56,000 bases of DNA, from the NCBI GenBank assembly GCA_014529385.2, contig CM043952.1, positions 156,380,057-156,436,056 on the forward strand. Direction: 5' to 3'. The notes beneath the pieces were generated by a model that worked only from the letters and a program-made list of their open reading frames with translations, was not told where the DNA came from and did not search any database. The stretch comes from Adiantum capillus-veneris. Its lineage: Eukaryota > Streptophyta > Polypodiopsida > Polypodiales > Pteridaceae. Positions 1 to 10,790 of this stretch are shown here, piece by piece. The position numbers and the translations under genes were made by a program. Each line of letters opens with the position of its first letter. Position 1 is the stretch's first letter.

Positions 1-102
1 GACGATGCCCAGCGACACCGCACGGGCCAAAAAAGGCCCTGTGCACCACGGTGCGCATGGCATGGCCTTTTTTTGGCCCATGCGGCACCACTGGGCATCA
101 TC
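1..102. repeat. Near-perfect foldback inverted repeat (hairpin)
   Basis: The left arm, starting GACGATGCCCAG at base 1, is the near-perfect reverse complement of the right arm, which ends CTGGGCATCATC at 102. Each arm is about 45-50 bases and carries GGGCCAAAAAA or its complement in the middle. The centre (GTGCACCACGGTGC) is itself nearly palindromic. It is GC-rich compared with its surroundings. The left arm may continue outside the window. It could be the core of a foldback transposon, a MITE, or a small-RNA hairpin; the sequence alone does not decide. Confidence 0.7.
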
Positions 103-379
103 ATGCATTTTGGCGGTCCCACGTACGCACCCAAAATGGCTTCGTTTTGCAAAATGTTCACCGGTAGATGTCCCACGTCCGCCAAGTGCTTGGATGGTTG
201 AGGAAGTAAAATATAACAACTTGATTAATTCAAATACTTCAGCAACAAAAAGTACACAATTAACTATTATAGTTACACCGAATCCGGGTAGAAAATCGAC
301 TCATTCATATTATATGGAAAGATTACAAATCTCAGAAACAAAGGTTACATGGGGAAACTAATTCTTATGTAGGAACCCT
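103..379. other. Non-coding stretch with a small second hairpin
   Basis: No convincing coding region. CATTTTGG at 106-113 pairs with CCAAAATG at 131-138 and forms a small stem next to the larger foldback. The rest lies downstream (3' side) of the minus-strand H3-like pseudogene. Confidence 0.5.
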
Positions 380-1593
380 TCATGTCTTAGATTTGGTCTC
401 TAGAGCTAGATCTGTATTTTCTAGAGTGACTCGCTTAGCATGCACCATACAAGGTACGCCATCTTGGAACAACTGAACCAAAATGTCCTCGACAGTATCC
501 TGTAAGGCCAATAGAGGTACACACTGGATACATGTAACATAATCTTAATATTCGTCCATTATTTCTCTCACTACCTGAGAGAAAGTTGAATTTGGTATTA
601 TTGGCTCAATGCTCTTTTGATATTTCTGGATCTCACGTAGAGCAATCATGCCTGGCTTCCATCGCATTTCTTCTGCACTATTGAAGGTGGTGGAGGAGCC
701 TCTTGTCTGGCCCATTGAGGAGAGTCATTTTTGTACTTTTTCCTCCTTTCCTCTTGGGCTTGTTGTTCTTCAGGTGTGAGCTTGTCCTTTTTCTTTTTTG
801 CACATTGTTTTGCTTTGTGAGAAATTTTTGAAGGTCTGGAGCTCCCAGCCTTTGCTTGTTAGGCGGCATGAGCTCTATCCTCTTCCGCTCTCCTCTCTGC
901 CTCTGCTTGTTCTTGTAAATTAGCCAAGTGGGCTCTCTCACCCTTGGCTCTCTGCCATTCTTCTTGCTCTTTCTACCTTCTTTGTTCTTCATGCAATCTC
1001 TGTGCTTCTCTATCAGCTGTCTCTTTCTTTTCTATCTCTCTCATTATCTTCCTCCTCTTGGCATCTCGTGCTATTGAAACATGATCAACTGGTATTACTT
1101 TGATCACCCTTTGTTTGACCTACAGGGGGAATTTTCGCGGCACAGTAGCAGTTGCTTGATCTTTACATGCAGTCGTTGCTTGAGCTCCAGATACTGCTGT
1201 TGGTTGAGCTCTAGGTCCTGTTTCTTGTATGGTTCTGTTTAGAGCTGCGAATGGTCCAAGATCCGATAGAGGTGTGAGATTTTCATGATGCAGTGGCTGC
1301 GAAGGGCTACAATTTTTGTAATCACAGCTCATCATCTATCCCCTCAAATGTCCATTTTTGTATTCTTGATCAGACAAAATCTATCGCATGGTGTTCTGAT
1401 CCTTTGGATGCTAAGGTTGTGGGAGCGGTTGGGTGTTTGGTGTTGGTTGGTGTGTTGGGCTATCCACTTGAGGTTGAGGATCTGGATTTGGAGTGGTGGA
1501 TTCTGTATGAGGGTTTGGTTGCGGATTTTTAGTGTTGTCAGTGGCAATGGTGTCATTGTTGTGTGTGGTGGTGTGCTCTTGTGTATCTTCCAT
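380..1593 (-). pseudogene. Decayed gene: long Pro/Lys-rich tail plus histone H3-like fold
   Basis: On the minus strand the start is most likely ATG at 1593, about 95 bases after a TATA box; the last codon of the frame is a TGA at 380-382. The protein has three parts: a Thr/Asn/Pro/Gln-rich N-terminus (about 1593-1410), a Lys/Glu/Gln/Arg-rich helical middle that looks like a coiled coil (about 1110-700), and an H3-like histone fold (about 663-390). The fold shows PGMIALREIQKYQKS (alpha-N and alpha-1), VREI, an ALQD...LVQLF stretch (alpha-2) and HAKRVT (alpha-3). The loop between VREI and ALQ is one residue longer than in canonical H3; CENH3 proteins also have a longer loop 1. Six or more in-frame TAG/TAA stops fall mostly where Gln would fit, and a frameshift lies just before the fold (about 665-675). 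It is therefore a pseudogene, or a family whose intact copies are elsewhere. Ordinary H3 is about 136 residues; this tail adds some 300. The H3 assignment is strong; the identity of the tail is unknown. Confidence 0.75.
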
Positions 1594-1687
1594 GTTGTGC
1601 GAGATATGAGTGCGTATACGTTTGGGCTCGAAAGAATATTCTAAAATGTGCAAATAAGAAATGAACTTTAAGTTGTGACTTTTGACT

Positions 1688-1694
1688 TATATAG
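1688..1694 (-). promoter_or_regulatory. TATA box of the H3-like gene
   Basis: The minus strand reads TACTATATAAGTC, an ordinary plant TATA element. It lies about 95 bases upstream of the ATG at 1593, which supports that start over the upstream in-frame ATG at 1653. Only about 265 bases separate this ATG from the stop codon of the preceding gene (1857-1859), so the promoter is very compact. Confidence 0.45.
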
Positions 1695-1856
1695 TACTTA
1701 AAGTCTTATTTATGAAAAAAACTCAATAAAATTACTCAACTTAAAAAAGAGTCCAAAATAGACCAACTTGACCCATGGGACTAATAATTGTCGCCTTAAC
1801 AAATCACTTTGCATGACAATGCATGTTTACAATAGAAATGGTTAGTATAAAAAAAT

Positions 1857-1985
1857 TTAAATTTCCACCCAACGCCTGCCATCACGCTGCCTTGTCTCCA
1901 ACCAGCGTCGAAATTGATATTTTGCACTCGAAGCATGATATGATTGTCATCGCCTCAAGCTAACCACTTTTCCTATTTTACATTT
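1857..1985 (-). pseudogene. 3' end of the coiled-coil gene, cut off by element A
   Basis: If element A and one copy of its CATTT target duplication are removed, the reading frame ending at 12095 runs on here for 43 codons to a TAA at 1857-1859, with one TGA on the way. The frame is preserved exactly across the empty site, so this is the displaced C-terminus of the gene at 12095-14214. The tail is rich in Arg and Trp (for example ending DGRRWVEI). Confidence 0.6.
1981..1985. repeat. Target-site duplication of element A (left copy)
   Basis: CATTT lies immediately before the LTR that starts at 1986; the identical CATTT follows the other LTR at 12090-12094. A 5-bp duplication is normal for Ty3/gypsy integrases. 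Confidence 0.9.
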
Positions 1986-2895
1986 TGTTGGGGTCCCATC
2001 GTTGCAATAGCTCCAATGACCAACAAAATTATCAATTCGGAGGGATGAGCTACCCGGCTAGGGCATGGAAACACTCACACGGTTAGTGAGCTAATCGTGG
2101 AAACACAAATGGTTAACTCTAAAAGGTAAGCTTATCAGCCTATGGAGGAGCTAAGCCAGAATGAAGGGCAATGTCCATATCCACTTCTGTTCACCTCTAA
2201 TCAACCCAATCACACACACTACGGTTGCAAGAGGCACACAACACTAATCGTATCATGCAACACACTAATCGCAAGCACACACACAAAGATCTATCGAGCA
2301 CCACACTCCAATCAAACCTACATGCACACACAAGAAAAAGAGGGCAATCACACAAGATTAGAGAGGGACTAACCACTAATTAGTTAAGATCTAGTTAATC
2401 TAAGCATCATAGGCAGTCATAAGAGGTAAGAGAGAGGCATAGTGAGAGAGAATGAATCATTGATTAGTGTTAATCAAGTCTCATGAGCAAGGAGAAGCTC
2501 AAGGACTCCATATCCACACACCTCAAGAGTCTCAGCAAAGAGTGCTCTCAACAAATGACTTGAGAACCCTAATTTCTCTTACACACTACCTTATATACCT
2601 AGGGTAAAAATATGCAATGTCGGGCCGTCCAAGGCCTTTAGGGCTCACCACTTACTGAATCTGCAACCTAGGCACAATAAGTGACCTATTATTGACAACT
2701 TGGAACCCCCATTGAGCCTGTAACGCATTAAAATATAACAATGGCTTGAAATAATTTGGGAATTTACAATACGTGACCATTTTGGAAAAATGTGTAATTC
2801 CAATATTCACTGCTTCTTCGTAATCATCATCCATGTGCATCCATATGTCTTCGGTCTTTAGCAGCTTCTGTTAACTAACGTTGACTCAGTTAACA
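1986..2895 (-). repeat. 3' LTR of element A
   Basis: 910 bp with TG...CA ends on both strands. It is clearly homologous along its whole length to 11150-12089 with scattered substitutions and small indels, so the insertion is not recent. On the minus strand it carries a TATA element (GGTATATAAGG, about 2588-2598). Confidence 0.92.
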
Positions 2896-2908
2896 TTCCC
2901 CCCTTCCT
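2896..2908 (-). other. Polypurine tract of element A
   Basis: The minus strand reads AGGAAGGGGGGAA directly before the 3' LTR. This is the usual plus-strand primer of LTR retrotransposons and fixes the element's orientation as minus. Confidence 0.85.
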
Positions 2909-3207
2909 ATTTTAGTGCCCATCATCGCGCACAATTGAAAAAGTGTCCATGGAGGAAAGGGAAGGTTTTGACTGGTTGTTGATGGGCTGATCTCTTCATT
3001 GGTCGTTGGATTTGTTGATGATGTTCAATTTGCTGCAGCATCTTCATTGGTTGGAATATGTATGATGTGCGAGATGATGTTGTATTTGTCCGTTGTAATA
3101 GTATACTGATGAGACTGATGTTTATTTATGAAAATTATGTACAAGGAAAGTATATTGATGAGATTCTAAATTAGGGTCTAATACCTGGATGACCAAAGGA
3201 AAAAAAC
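2909..3207 (-). other. Non-coding 3' region of element A
   Basis: Sequence between the last coding remnant and the polypurine tract. It has stops in all minus-strand frames; no feature seen. Confidence 0.5.
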
Positions 3208-3777
3208 CTAGTGGGAAAAAAGTTCCTTTCCGTTTGATTCTCCAATTAGGCTGATAGGAGTCTTTGATGTTGTTGTAGGCCTTTGTTGGATGTCGGCATC
3301 TGGCTTTTGATTAGGAGCATTGGAAGACTTAGGAATCCAAATCTCTTGATGACATTTGTATCTCCATTGTTGACTTTGCTTTGTTCTAAGTCTTGTTGAG
3401 TTCTTGAGATCTTCATGCAGGTCTGGTGTAGTTGCAGCTTGCTTTCGGTTGAATGGTAGCCAAATCTTTGTATAGCCTGTATAGAATCCTTGTCCAAGAG
3501 GAAGATTCTTTGAGATCCGTCTTTTTTCTGTATCCTCTTGCGGGTTGTGGTAGATTTCAACATCTTTCATTGTGGTTCTGTTGTATACCTGCTTCTTAGG
3601 TATTCAAGGATATTGTCGAAGTTGATACCTTGTGGGCCTTATTTCTTGGGAGGGTCCTGACTTCACTTCATATGCTCTAACCTGCGGTTTTGGTACCCAT
3701 ATCTGTCTATTACCTCCATAGTACTCCTGTTGTTTTAAGCTCCATTGTGATGCTATCCATTCCATGTGTTTGTCTCT
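3208..3777 (-). pseudogene. Element A: post-protease tail with repeated W-x-P-K motifs
   Basis: The minus-strand frame continues the protease ORF after a TAG or similar break. The tail, Lys/Gln-rich and apparently disordered, carries recurring short motifs: QIWVPKPQ, KIWLPFNRK and EIWIPKSSN, with QVFVPRN and PVWIKD in the ORF just before. Similar repeats of the W-V-P-K type are seen in some plant retrotransposon polyproteins. A related motif (KQVWVPKK) follows the retropepsin relic at 15.2 kb, so the arrangement is shared by two elements in this window. Its function is unknown. Confidence 0.4.
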
Positions 3778-5006
3778 CTATGTTGATTTCTCGTCCTTAA
3801 TCCAAACCGGATCATTGACTTTGACTAAATTTCTCGGAACAAACACTTGCTTGACTTTCCTTTGCTTTTTTGAGTACTTTGGCTGATATACCTTTGATTT
3901 TTTGGGTGTCTCCTTTGAGGTTCCAGTTGGGTTAACAATTGACTTGAAATTCTGAAAGCCTGACTTGCTTGAAGAAGTTGATCCATGAGGGTTCTTTGAC
4001 GTAGAGGCATATGCTATGACACCTTCTTTGCTAATCGGTGGAGGATCCACTTTAGCTTTACCTTTGCGTGCAAGATTTGTCTTCCATTCTTGTGACTTCT
4101 TCAACTCTGAATAATCTGGCATTAACGATACCTGTAAATGGTGTTGGCTACCTCTTGGAAAAGAGAGTATTAGCATTGTATCTTCTTTGTAGGCCTTGTG
4201 TTGATCTAACCACTGATGTCCAAGGATGACATCTGCAAGCATTCCTTTTGAAGGCTTCACTTGAAACTTTACCTCCTCGTCATGATTTTGGATGCTAAGG
4301 GTAGCAAGGTAGCAACCATTTCTTTTTTACTTGTAGCCTTACCCATGATTTCTCTGTTATCTGACTTGTTTAGAGTAATCTCTAGAATACTCTGGATGTT
4401 GTTTGCAACCATATTGCACTTTGCTTCTTTATCTAGTAGAGCATTGCATCTGACACTTGCTCCTTTTGTACGGTTGAGAACTACAGCTATCCTTGTTGTT
4501 GGTTCTATTGAAGATCTTTTTCCTGCTTTTGCTATGGTCTCATCTTGATCTAAATGTGTCTCTATGGAGAGTGACTTGAGACCCTGTTTTCCAATCTGTC
4601 TTTCGTCAACTGATTCAGCTGGCAATGAGTGATTGAGATTTGGACTTTTTATTGCTTCCTGGTTGATTGCAAACTCGTTCTTCTTAACTTCTAGCTTTGG
4701 TGGCATTCTCTGCTCAATAGATTCCATGGTTGCTCTTTGCTCTGTTTGATATGCACTTGCTATTTCCTGATTTGCTTTAAGCTCTTTTGGAGTTTTGATT
4801 GATGGAGATGAATCATCTTCCATAAGATCTTCCATTTGAATTGTGCTTGAGGACTTTTTGTTGTCGTCCACGGGTGACCAGTCTTGGTCTTCATTCTTTG
4901 TTTTTTGTGATGACTCCGTCATGTTTGAAATCTGTATCTTTAACATCTTCTGTGCCATTGGCATTCCCATAATGATGTCGTCTGGCATATCTTTTGTTGT
5001 GATCAC
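3778..5006 (-). pseudogene. Element A: degenerate retropepsin-like protease region
   Basis: The first segment (5006-4269) has an acidic linker followed by ALLDKEAKCNMVANN, which aligns with the usual ALLDTGAxxNxI active-site stretch. The catalytic Asp is kept but Thr-Gly is replaced by Lys-Glu, so the enzyme should be inactive. The second segment (4260-3778) starts in another frame with MLADVILGHQWLDQHKA, the typical C-terminal part of a plant retrotransposon protease. A frameshift lies near 4290-4320, in a short duplicated stretch (GGTTGCTACC / TTGCTACCC). A Lys/Ser-rich tail follows. In a working element the protease would cut the gag-pol polyprotein inside the particle. Confidence 0.6.
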
Positions 5007-5170
5007 ATAGTAATGAACTTTGATGATCTGTGAACTTACTTCAATGGTTGTGGATATGATTCCCCAACATTATGCTCATTTGTTTTCTTATATGCTCACA
5101 AATTCAAGAGCATCTTCCAGTTGTGGTTGGCCACATCTTCTCCAAGTGCGAAAAGACATGAGGTTCTTGT

Positions 5171-5602
5171 TTAACTAAAATCCATCTTTACTTCTCTTGA
5201 TAGCTTTTCTTCGTTTTCACCAACAATGTTGCACTTGATCGTCTCAAGATTTGTTTCTGTATTGACTTCTTTTGCTATGGCAACATCCTTTGGTTGGACT
5301 TTATCTGCATTTTCTTTTCTTTGACCACCTGATTCAATCGATGTTGGCTCCATTGGTTGTAATATTGCACTTTTTTTCAATTGTTGAGCATTGTCCACTT
5401 GCATCTGGTTAACCCTTGATCTTAATAGATCCACTATACTTTCTGGTAGAATCTGTCTCTTTGGAGGAGATTTTGGTGGTGACCTTTGTATAGCTTTTTG
5501 GAATTTAGCTCTCATTGACTTTGACTTTTCTATCACCTGTTCTGGCAGCTTGAGGCTTTGCATCATCTTCAGATAGTCTTTGACTTCAGTCTTACCATCC
5601 AT
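5171..5602 (-). pseudogene. Element A: Lys/Gln-rich ORF, unrecognised
   Basis: 143 codons from ATG at 5602, immediately upstream of the protease region. It has an amphipathic N-terminal half (KDYLKMMQSLKLPEQVIEK), a basic Ser-Pro patch and an acidic, Glu-rich end. Just upstream (about 5700-5610) the frame shows YAYQDAHGNEYQQD, which looks like the start of the module repeated twice further upstream. It is probably part of the gag polyprotein of element A; I do not recognise a known domain. Confidence 0.4.
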
Positions 5603-5972
5603 AGGGGTTTAAAGGTCATGATCTTGTTGATATTCATTACCATGTGCATCTTGATATGCATATGTGAGCTTGGTAACATGTAACTGTTTGAACACTATGG
5701 GCTTTGTTGGCTTTTGACTTTGACTTATGGAGATCAGCTAAAATTTTTGTCCCTGATAATCTTCATATAAGCATTTGTTTGTAGATTCTGTTGGAATATG
5801 GTTCACTTGGAAACTTCCAACAACCATATGATCTTTCAACGGTTTTTGCTTTGAAGAGGTTTATTGACTAGAAGACCTAGGGCTTCTAGCTAGTGTAACA
5901 TTTCCTGGTACATAAGCTAAGCTTGATGGATTTACAGCTCCCCCCTTCCTAGGGTGATCGCTATAACATGCT

Positions 5973-6702
5973 TCATTGCAAGAGTTCAAAATTGTTTTGA
6001 TCTAGTTTAGTCTCACCTTTTGGGACTGTGAAGGTACACTTTTGGGTAGCACTGTTGATGTTTGGCATCTGCAAACATTCTGCATAGTTTCCTATGTATC
6101 TTCGTGAAACATGACATATTACTCCCCAAGTAAAGCTATAAATAGCATTATCTTTGTACTGATATTTTCTATCCATTGGGTCTCCTATTATATGAACTTC
6201 TGTGATTTCAGGACCAAAGGCATCAGAGATGCTAAACTCTCGTCTATATCTACGATTGTTTTGGTCAAAGTATATGCTCGTTTGGTCACAACATCGAGTT
6301 GATTTCTAATGGAGGAGAATTTGGCTCTGAACAGATTTCTGGGTTCATTCGGGTAATATCCTTCAGCTCTAGAGAGGATAGTGTATAATAGATTCTTTCC
6401 TCTAATATAAACCATCCTTTTTTATCTATCATTGGACGCACTTCTATGAGCTGGTATGTGGGCCGTTCAAACACTAGTTGATCCTTTTTGTACAGTTTTC
6501 CTTTTTGGTCCACATAGTGTGCATATGAATTATGTGTACCATACAAAGCTAACATCATTCTGTTTGATGTGTCCCTTAGACTCGTGAATGATTGCACACT
6601 TGTGGAATTGGATGCAGAATCATTTACAAATTTAACAGTTTTTTCAACCTTTGATGATATCTCGACACCTTTACTAAATTCATGCAGGAATTTGTTGTTC
6701 AA
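5973..6702 (-). pseudogene. Element A: second copy of the gag-like module
   Basis: The frame from 6702 to 6286 is 138 codons; after a frame change near 6290 it resumes as 6176-5973. Conserved with the first copy (7582-7178) are LYG, Y-x-D-x-K-G-x-x-Y, L-I-x-V-x-P, FI...RYY.L and PEIC-x-x-P. Further on, both copies have YK...DGAIYS or YKDNAIYS. This is a tandem domain duplication of roughly 200 residues per unit. No known fold is recognised; its position around a zinc knuckle suggests a gag role (RNA packaging, particle structure), which is inference. Confidence 0.5.
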
Positions 6703-6720
6703 AGAATCAATTTTAAGTTT

Positions 6721-7582
6721 TTAAGGTGCCTGTGCATGTTTATGCTCATTTTGAATTTGTTGTGCTTTTACTGGTGCTTCTAATGGTAATGAAAAATCAT
6801 CTAATTGCATTAAAAGTGACGAGTTAGATGCACTTACATCGAGATTCGCATTTCCACTTTTCTCGGTACCTTGCTTGGCAATTGATGTATCCCTGTTTGT
6901 CAGGATTTCTTGGACAATCTTCAGCAAAATGCCCACCTTTTCATCCACAATCTAAGCAATGCCATGGCTGGTGGTATTTCAATCGGTTCTGTCATGTCTA
7001 GCTCTTGCAGAGAAGTTTCTATTTCTGTGTTTGCAAAGTTGTCGGCGTCTTCTTTTAAAACACTGAGCATCAAGCTGTAGATTGCTCCGTCTTGACCTTT
7101 GTACCGTCTTTGGCTCGGGGTTCTCCAATTAGATTGACTTCTATTGGTTGATCTATTGGATCTTGCAATTCTGGCTCTCAACTATAGATCTGACCATTGT
7201 AGTCCATGTACAATGACCCTGATTGCATATGCACTAATTGGATGCTTTGTGGACTTGTGCAGATTTCTGGATAAACACTTGGATCAATTTTTTGCACTTC
7301 TATCTGCACTTCATCTTTAAGTTTGCAATACCTGGCTTCACTGAAGTCTATGAACATCTGGGAGTTCTTTGAATCTGGCTTTACTCTGATCAATAGGAGC
7401 TTGGCTTCTGTGCTGCTTTTACTGCTCATTAGATATCTATGGCCTTTTGAATCTGTGTACAAGACTTTATCTCCATTGTAGCCATAAAGTTGTAAAATTT
7501 GGTTGATTGCAGTTGCACTTGTGCTTCCATTGCTATTGGCTTGTCCTGCTGTACTTGAACTCTCGGATCGATTTGAGTTCAT
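6721..7582 (-). pseudogene. Element A: gag-like gene, first module and CCHC zinc knuckle
   Basis: The ATG at 7582 follows the long leader. The N-terminus is Ser/Asn-rich, then comes the first copy of the repeated module (LQLYG, YTDSKGHRY, LLIRVKP, YPEIC). A TGA breaks the frame at about 7178. Further on, at 6962-6912, another frame reads HCLDCG, a stop, then KGGHFAEDCP. This is a CCHC zinc knuckle with one extra residue in the spacing and a TGA inside it. The last part (6948-6721) is a Lys/Gln/Glu-rich stretch. Several frames must be joined, so the gene is dead. The knuckle makes a nucleocapsid-like function the best reading. Confidence 0.55.
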
Positions 7583-9070
7583 GTCGACTTAATTCACAAA
7601 AACTGTCAATTGGCAGAATTTGACGTTGCTTAGCAAAATTTCTCCTGCCTGGCTTGATAAAACTGCTTGTGTCAAAGCACTTTTGCAGTTGCCCGCTCTT
7701 TAAAGTCACAAGAGTTGATTAACTCTAGCTTGACGGTTTCAAAATTAAATGCAACCTTTTGAAACGACGAAAAATCGGTCCTTTAACAGATTAATCTGCA
7801 ACCCACCATGATTTATCGATTTTCAGCTTGATTTGACATATTTAGAAATTTGTCTGTCCCTCACGGCTTCAGGTTGATCGTCTTCAGCTTGTTTTGGCCA
7901 TTCGAATTCGCTTCGGTACAATTTGCTCGTTTTTGTGTTGTTTACTCTACGTGTTTAAGTTTTTGCTATGCTGGGTTTTTCTAGTACTTCTTGGCTTTTT
8001 CGGAGTCTTTCTGATTTTTTCTCGCTCTTTTGGTGACTTTCTTTTTATTTTCTCTAATTATTTGTAAAATTTCAAATTCTCTAAATTTTTTAGTCTTTTA
8101 TGATTTTTAACAATTTTTTTGAAAAGATTTGATTTTTTATGAACTTTTTTGAGAATATTAGAAATTTCTCGATATTTTGTTTTTTATTTTTATTTTTTCA
8201 AACAATTTTGGATTTTTTGGTAGTTTTTTACTATTTTTGTGATTTTTCTATTTTTTTAAGAATTTTTTGTGAGCTGTTATGAATTTTTTTCAAATTTTAT
8301 AATTTTTCTCGTCAGTTTTTGAATTATCTGTGGAGTTTTTAAAATTTTTAAGATTTTCTTGAATTATTGGGATTTTGTTTGATCCATTTTTGAATTTTTT
8401 ATTAATTTTTTGATTTTTTCTGTCAATTTTTTTAATTTCTTAGAATTTTCTAACAAGTTTTTAATTTTTATGAGTTTTTAAATTTTTTTGAATTTTTCAA
8501 TGTTTTCTTTTGATTTCTAATGTTTTTTTCTGTAAAGTTTTGATTTTTTTGAGGTTTTTAAATTTTTTGTGAATTATTGATGAGTTTTTTTCTATTTGTT
8601 TCGTGAATTTTTAAAACCCTTTTTTATTCAGATTTTGTTTTTTAGTTTTTTTTTTTAATTTTGTGAGTTTTTTATTTTTTAAATAATTTTTCGGATTTTT
8701 TATTCTTCTTTTTTTAATGTTTTCTAATTGTTTTTGTATTTTATTTTTTATTCTTTTTATGTTTTTGATTTTTATTGGATTTTTAAACTAACCTAAGCTA
8801 ACTAAATGTAACTAACCCTACTAACTAAACTAACCTTACCTGGCTTACCTGCACGCGGGCGACAGCGATGACTTATTGGACCCTGTCCAACACGAGCGGG
8901 CAGGGAGTTTGAAGCGGGTGGTGCACGCATGTCAGCGCAATCAGCGGGAGAGTGCGACAAGGCGGGGAGGTGGGGCAGAGAGAGAGAGAGAGAGCGGCGT
9001 GCGTGGCAGCGTGGGCTTGGCGTGTAGCAAAAACGAGGAGAGAGAATGAGAGGGAAAGAGAGTGGGAGAG

Positions 9071-9072
<2 letters not shown>

Positions 9073-9127
<55 letters not shown>

Positions 9128-9160
9128 GGGGGTTCTCGTGTGGGCAGGGAGAAAATAAGG

Positions 9161-9207
<47 letters not shown>
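9073..9207. repeat. (GA)n microsatellite arrays
   Basis: Two pure GA tracts, 9073-9124 and about 9161-9207, separated by a short G-rich stretch. A shorter tract lies near 8978-8993. They sit inside the leader of element A. Confidence 0.95.
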
Positions 9208-9210
<3 letters not shown>

Positions 9211-9240
9211 CCGAGTCCCAATAGCCTCATTGCCACTGCG

Positions 9241-9441
9241 GTGCTCGATAAAAACCTAAGTTCAGTGTAATCCCACCTATAAATTTTGAAATTTACCTCT
9301 AAATTTTATATTTGAAGGTGAGAAAACTATCAAAATTATGGAAAAATTAGTGTAATTCGGTGTAAAAACCTTCAAATTTTATCAATTTACCTATGTTGTT
9401 TTACATAGGTAGGTTTTACCAAGTTTTTCGTTTTCGAGCAC
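9241..9441. mobile_element. Possible small MITE with GTGCTCGA terminal repeats
   Basis: The 201-bp segment begins GTGCTCGATAAAAACC and ends with the reverse complement of GTGCTCGAAAACG. The interior is AT-rich, with a local palindrome around ACCTATG...CATAGGT. I see no clear target duplication, so this is a structural call only. Confidence 0.4.
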
Positions 9442-10719
9442 TACGGACAGGGCTTGTCAGCGGCAATACGGACGCATGCGATTGTGTGTGTGAGTGGAAG
9501 AGAGAGTGAGAAGGAGAGGTGGGTTCACGCGTAGAGGGAAGAAGAAGAAAAGAATTCTATTGTCGGCGATAATTATCCCAGCAGATCGTAAAGATCTATC
9601 CGCCGCGGAGAATTTTATGCGTCGAAAGACACGGACATCGATCTCGAACCCGGCTTTTTATTGATTTATTATTTTTTATTTTTTTTTGAAACGTCCACAG
9701 ATGCCAAAAATAAACCGGAAATCAACCGAAACTCCAAAAAATCACCCAAAAATCCCAAAAAAATCCAAAACATTTCTCAAAAATTCTAGAAACCTTAGAA
9801 AATTGTCGTCATTCACAACCGATCATTTTTGACACACAAAAGTACACCGAAAATAGCAGATTTTATCGAAAATGCAATTTACGACAAAATTGTCCACCCG
9901 ATCCACGAAAATAGTAAAACGCTCAAAACTTGGCCTTGAAGGGTACGAATGCGAACAAAATGATGCCATAAATAAGCACACACAATATGGATCGTAAAGA
10001 TCGCAAAATATCGATTTTTATGGAATTACCCAAAAATTAATGCAAAAATTAGTAAGAAGTTGCCAAAAATTTGCAAAATTTTCTACAAATTCTCCACACA
10101 TTGGGGAATAGTGTAGCCAAATAAAATCACACAAATCAAATCAATTCAATTGCCAATTAATTTCATCAATAAAATCAAGACTAGGCAATTAAACCGGCAA
10201 AATCACCGACAAAATTAAGTAAAAAATTGATGCAATTAGAGTGTGTAAATCCCTATTTTAAGCACAAAAACGCAGCATTTCATCATTATACACATCATTT
10301 ATGCAATCAAAACATTGAATTAACCATGCAAATTACACACTTTTTAGGCGCATACACACTAAAAAATTGGCAAATTTTACCAATCTTTAGGCACGCACGC
10401 AAAAGGGTTAAACTTGTCGGATTTGCAATGTGACTTCACAAATCATTAGTTGGGCATGAGCACAACACAAATCAATCATCTAATTGAAAAATCATAACGC
10501 ACACATTGATTTCTAGGTGCTCAAACATAGGCAAAATAGTGCACACACACCTAAAATTAGGCATACACACACTCAATTAGAATGCACACACACTTGATGT
10601 TTGTGCACACACAATTGAAATTGACCCATTGAAACTTATCAAATTCATGCGCCACCAATTCTTAAAAATTTTGGTATTACGACGGCCTGAAAATGAATAA
10701 TCGCAAAATTTTCAATCCA

Positions 10720-10790
10720 ACATTGCATCAACATTACATTACATCAACATTACATTACATCAAGACAACATTGCATTACATTGCATCATC
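10720..10790. repeat. Short tandem repeat (ACATTACATTACATCA-type)
   Basis: Several imperfect direct copies of CATTACATTACATCAA occur in the leader of element A. Confidence 0.6.

Noticed and set aside
1-361. A 118-codon plus-strand ORF at the left edge
   Set aside because: It runs through the foldback hairpin and into the non-coding 3' flank of the H3-like gene; no motif supports it.
380-1593. A reassigned genetic code (TAA/TAG as Gln), suggested by stops at Gln positions
   Set aside because: Element E has two long frames rich in Gln with normal CAA/CAG codons and no internal TAA or TAG, and TGA also appears at Arg positions elsewhere. Methylation-driven C-to-T decay explains the pattern better.
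8802-9236. Long Ser-Leu or Arg-Glu repeat proteins on both strands
   Set aside because: They are translations of the GA/CT microsatellites. The same applies to the repeats at 14.5, 21.3 and 35.3 kb.
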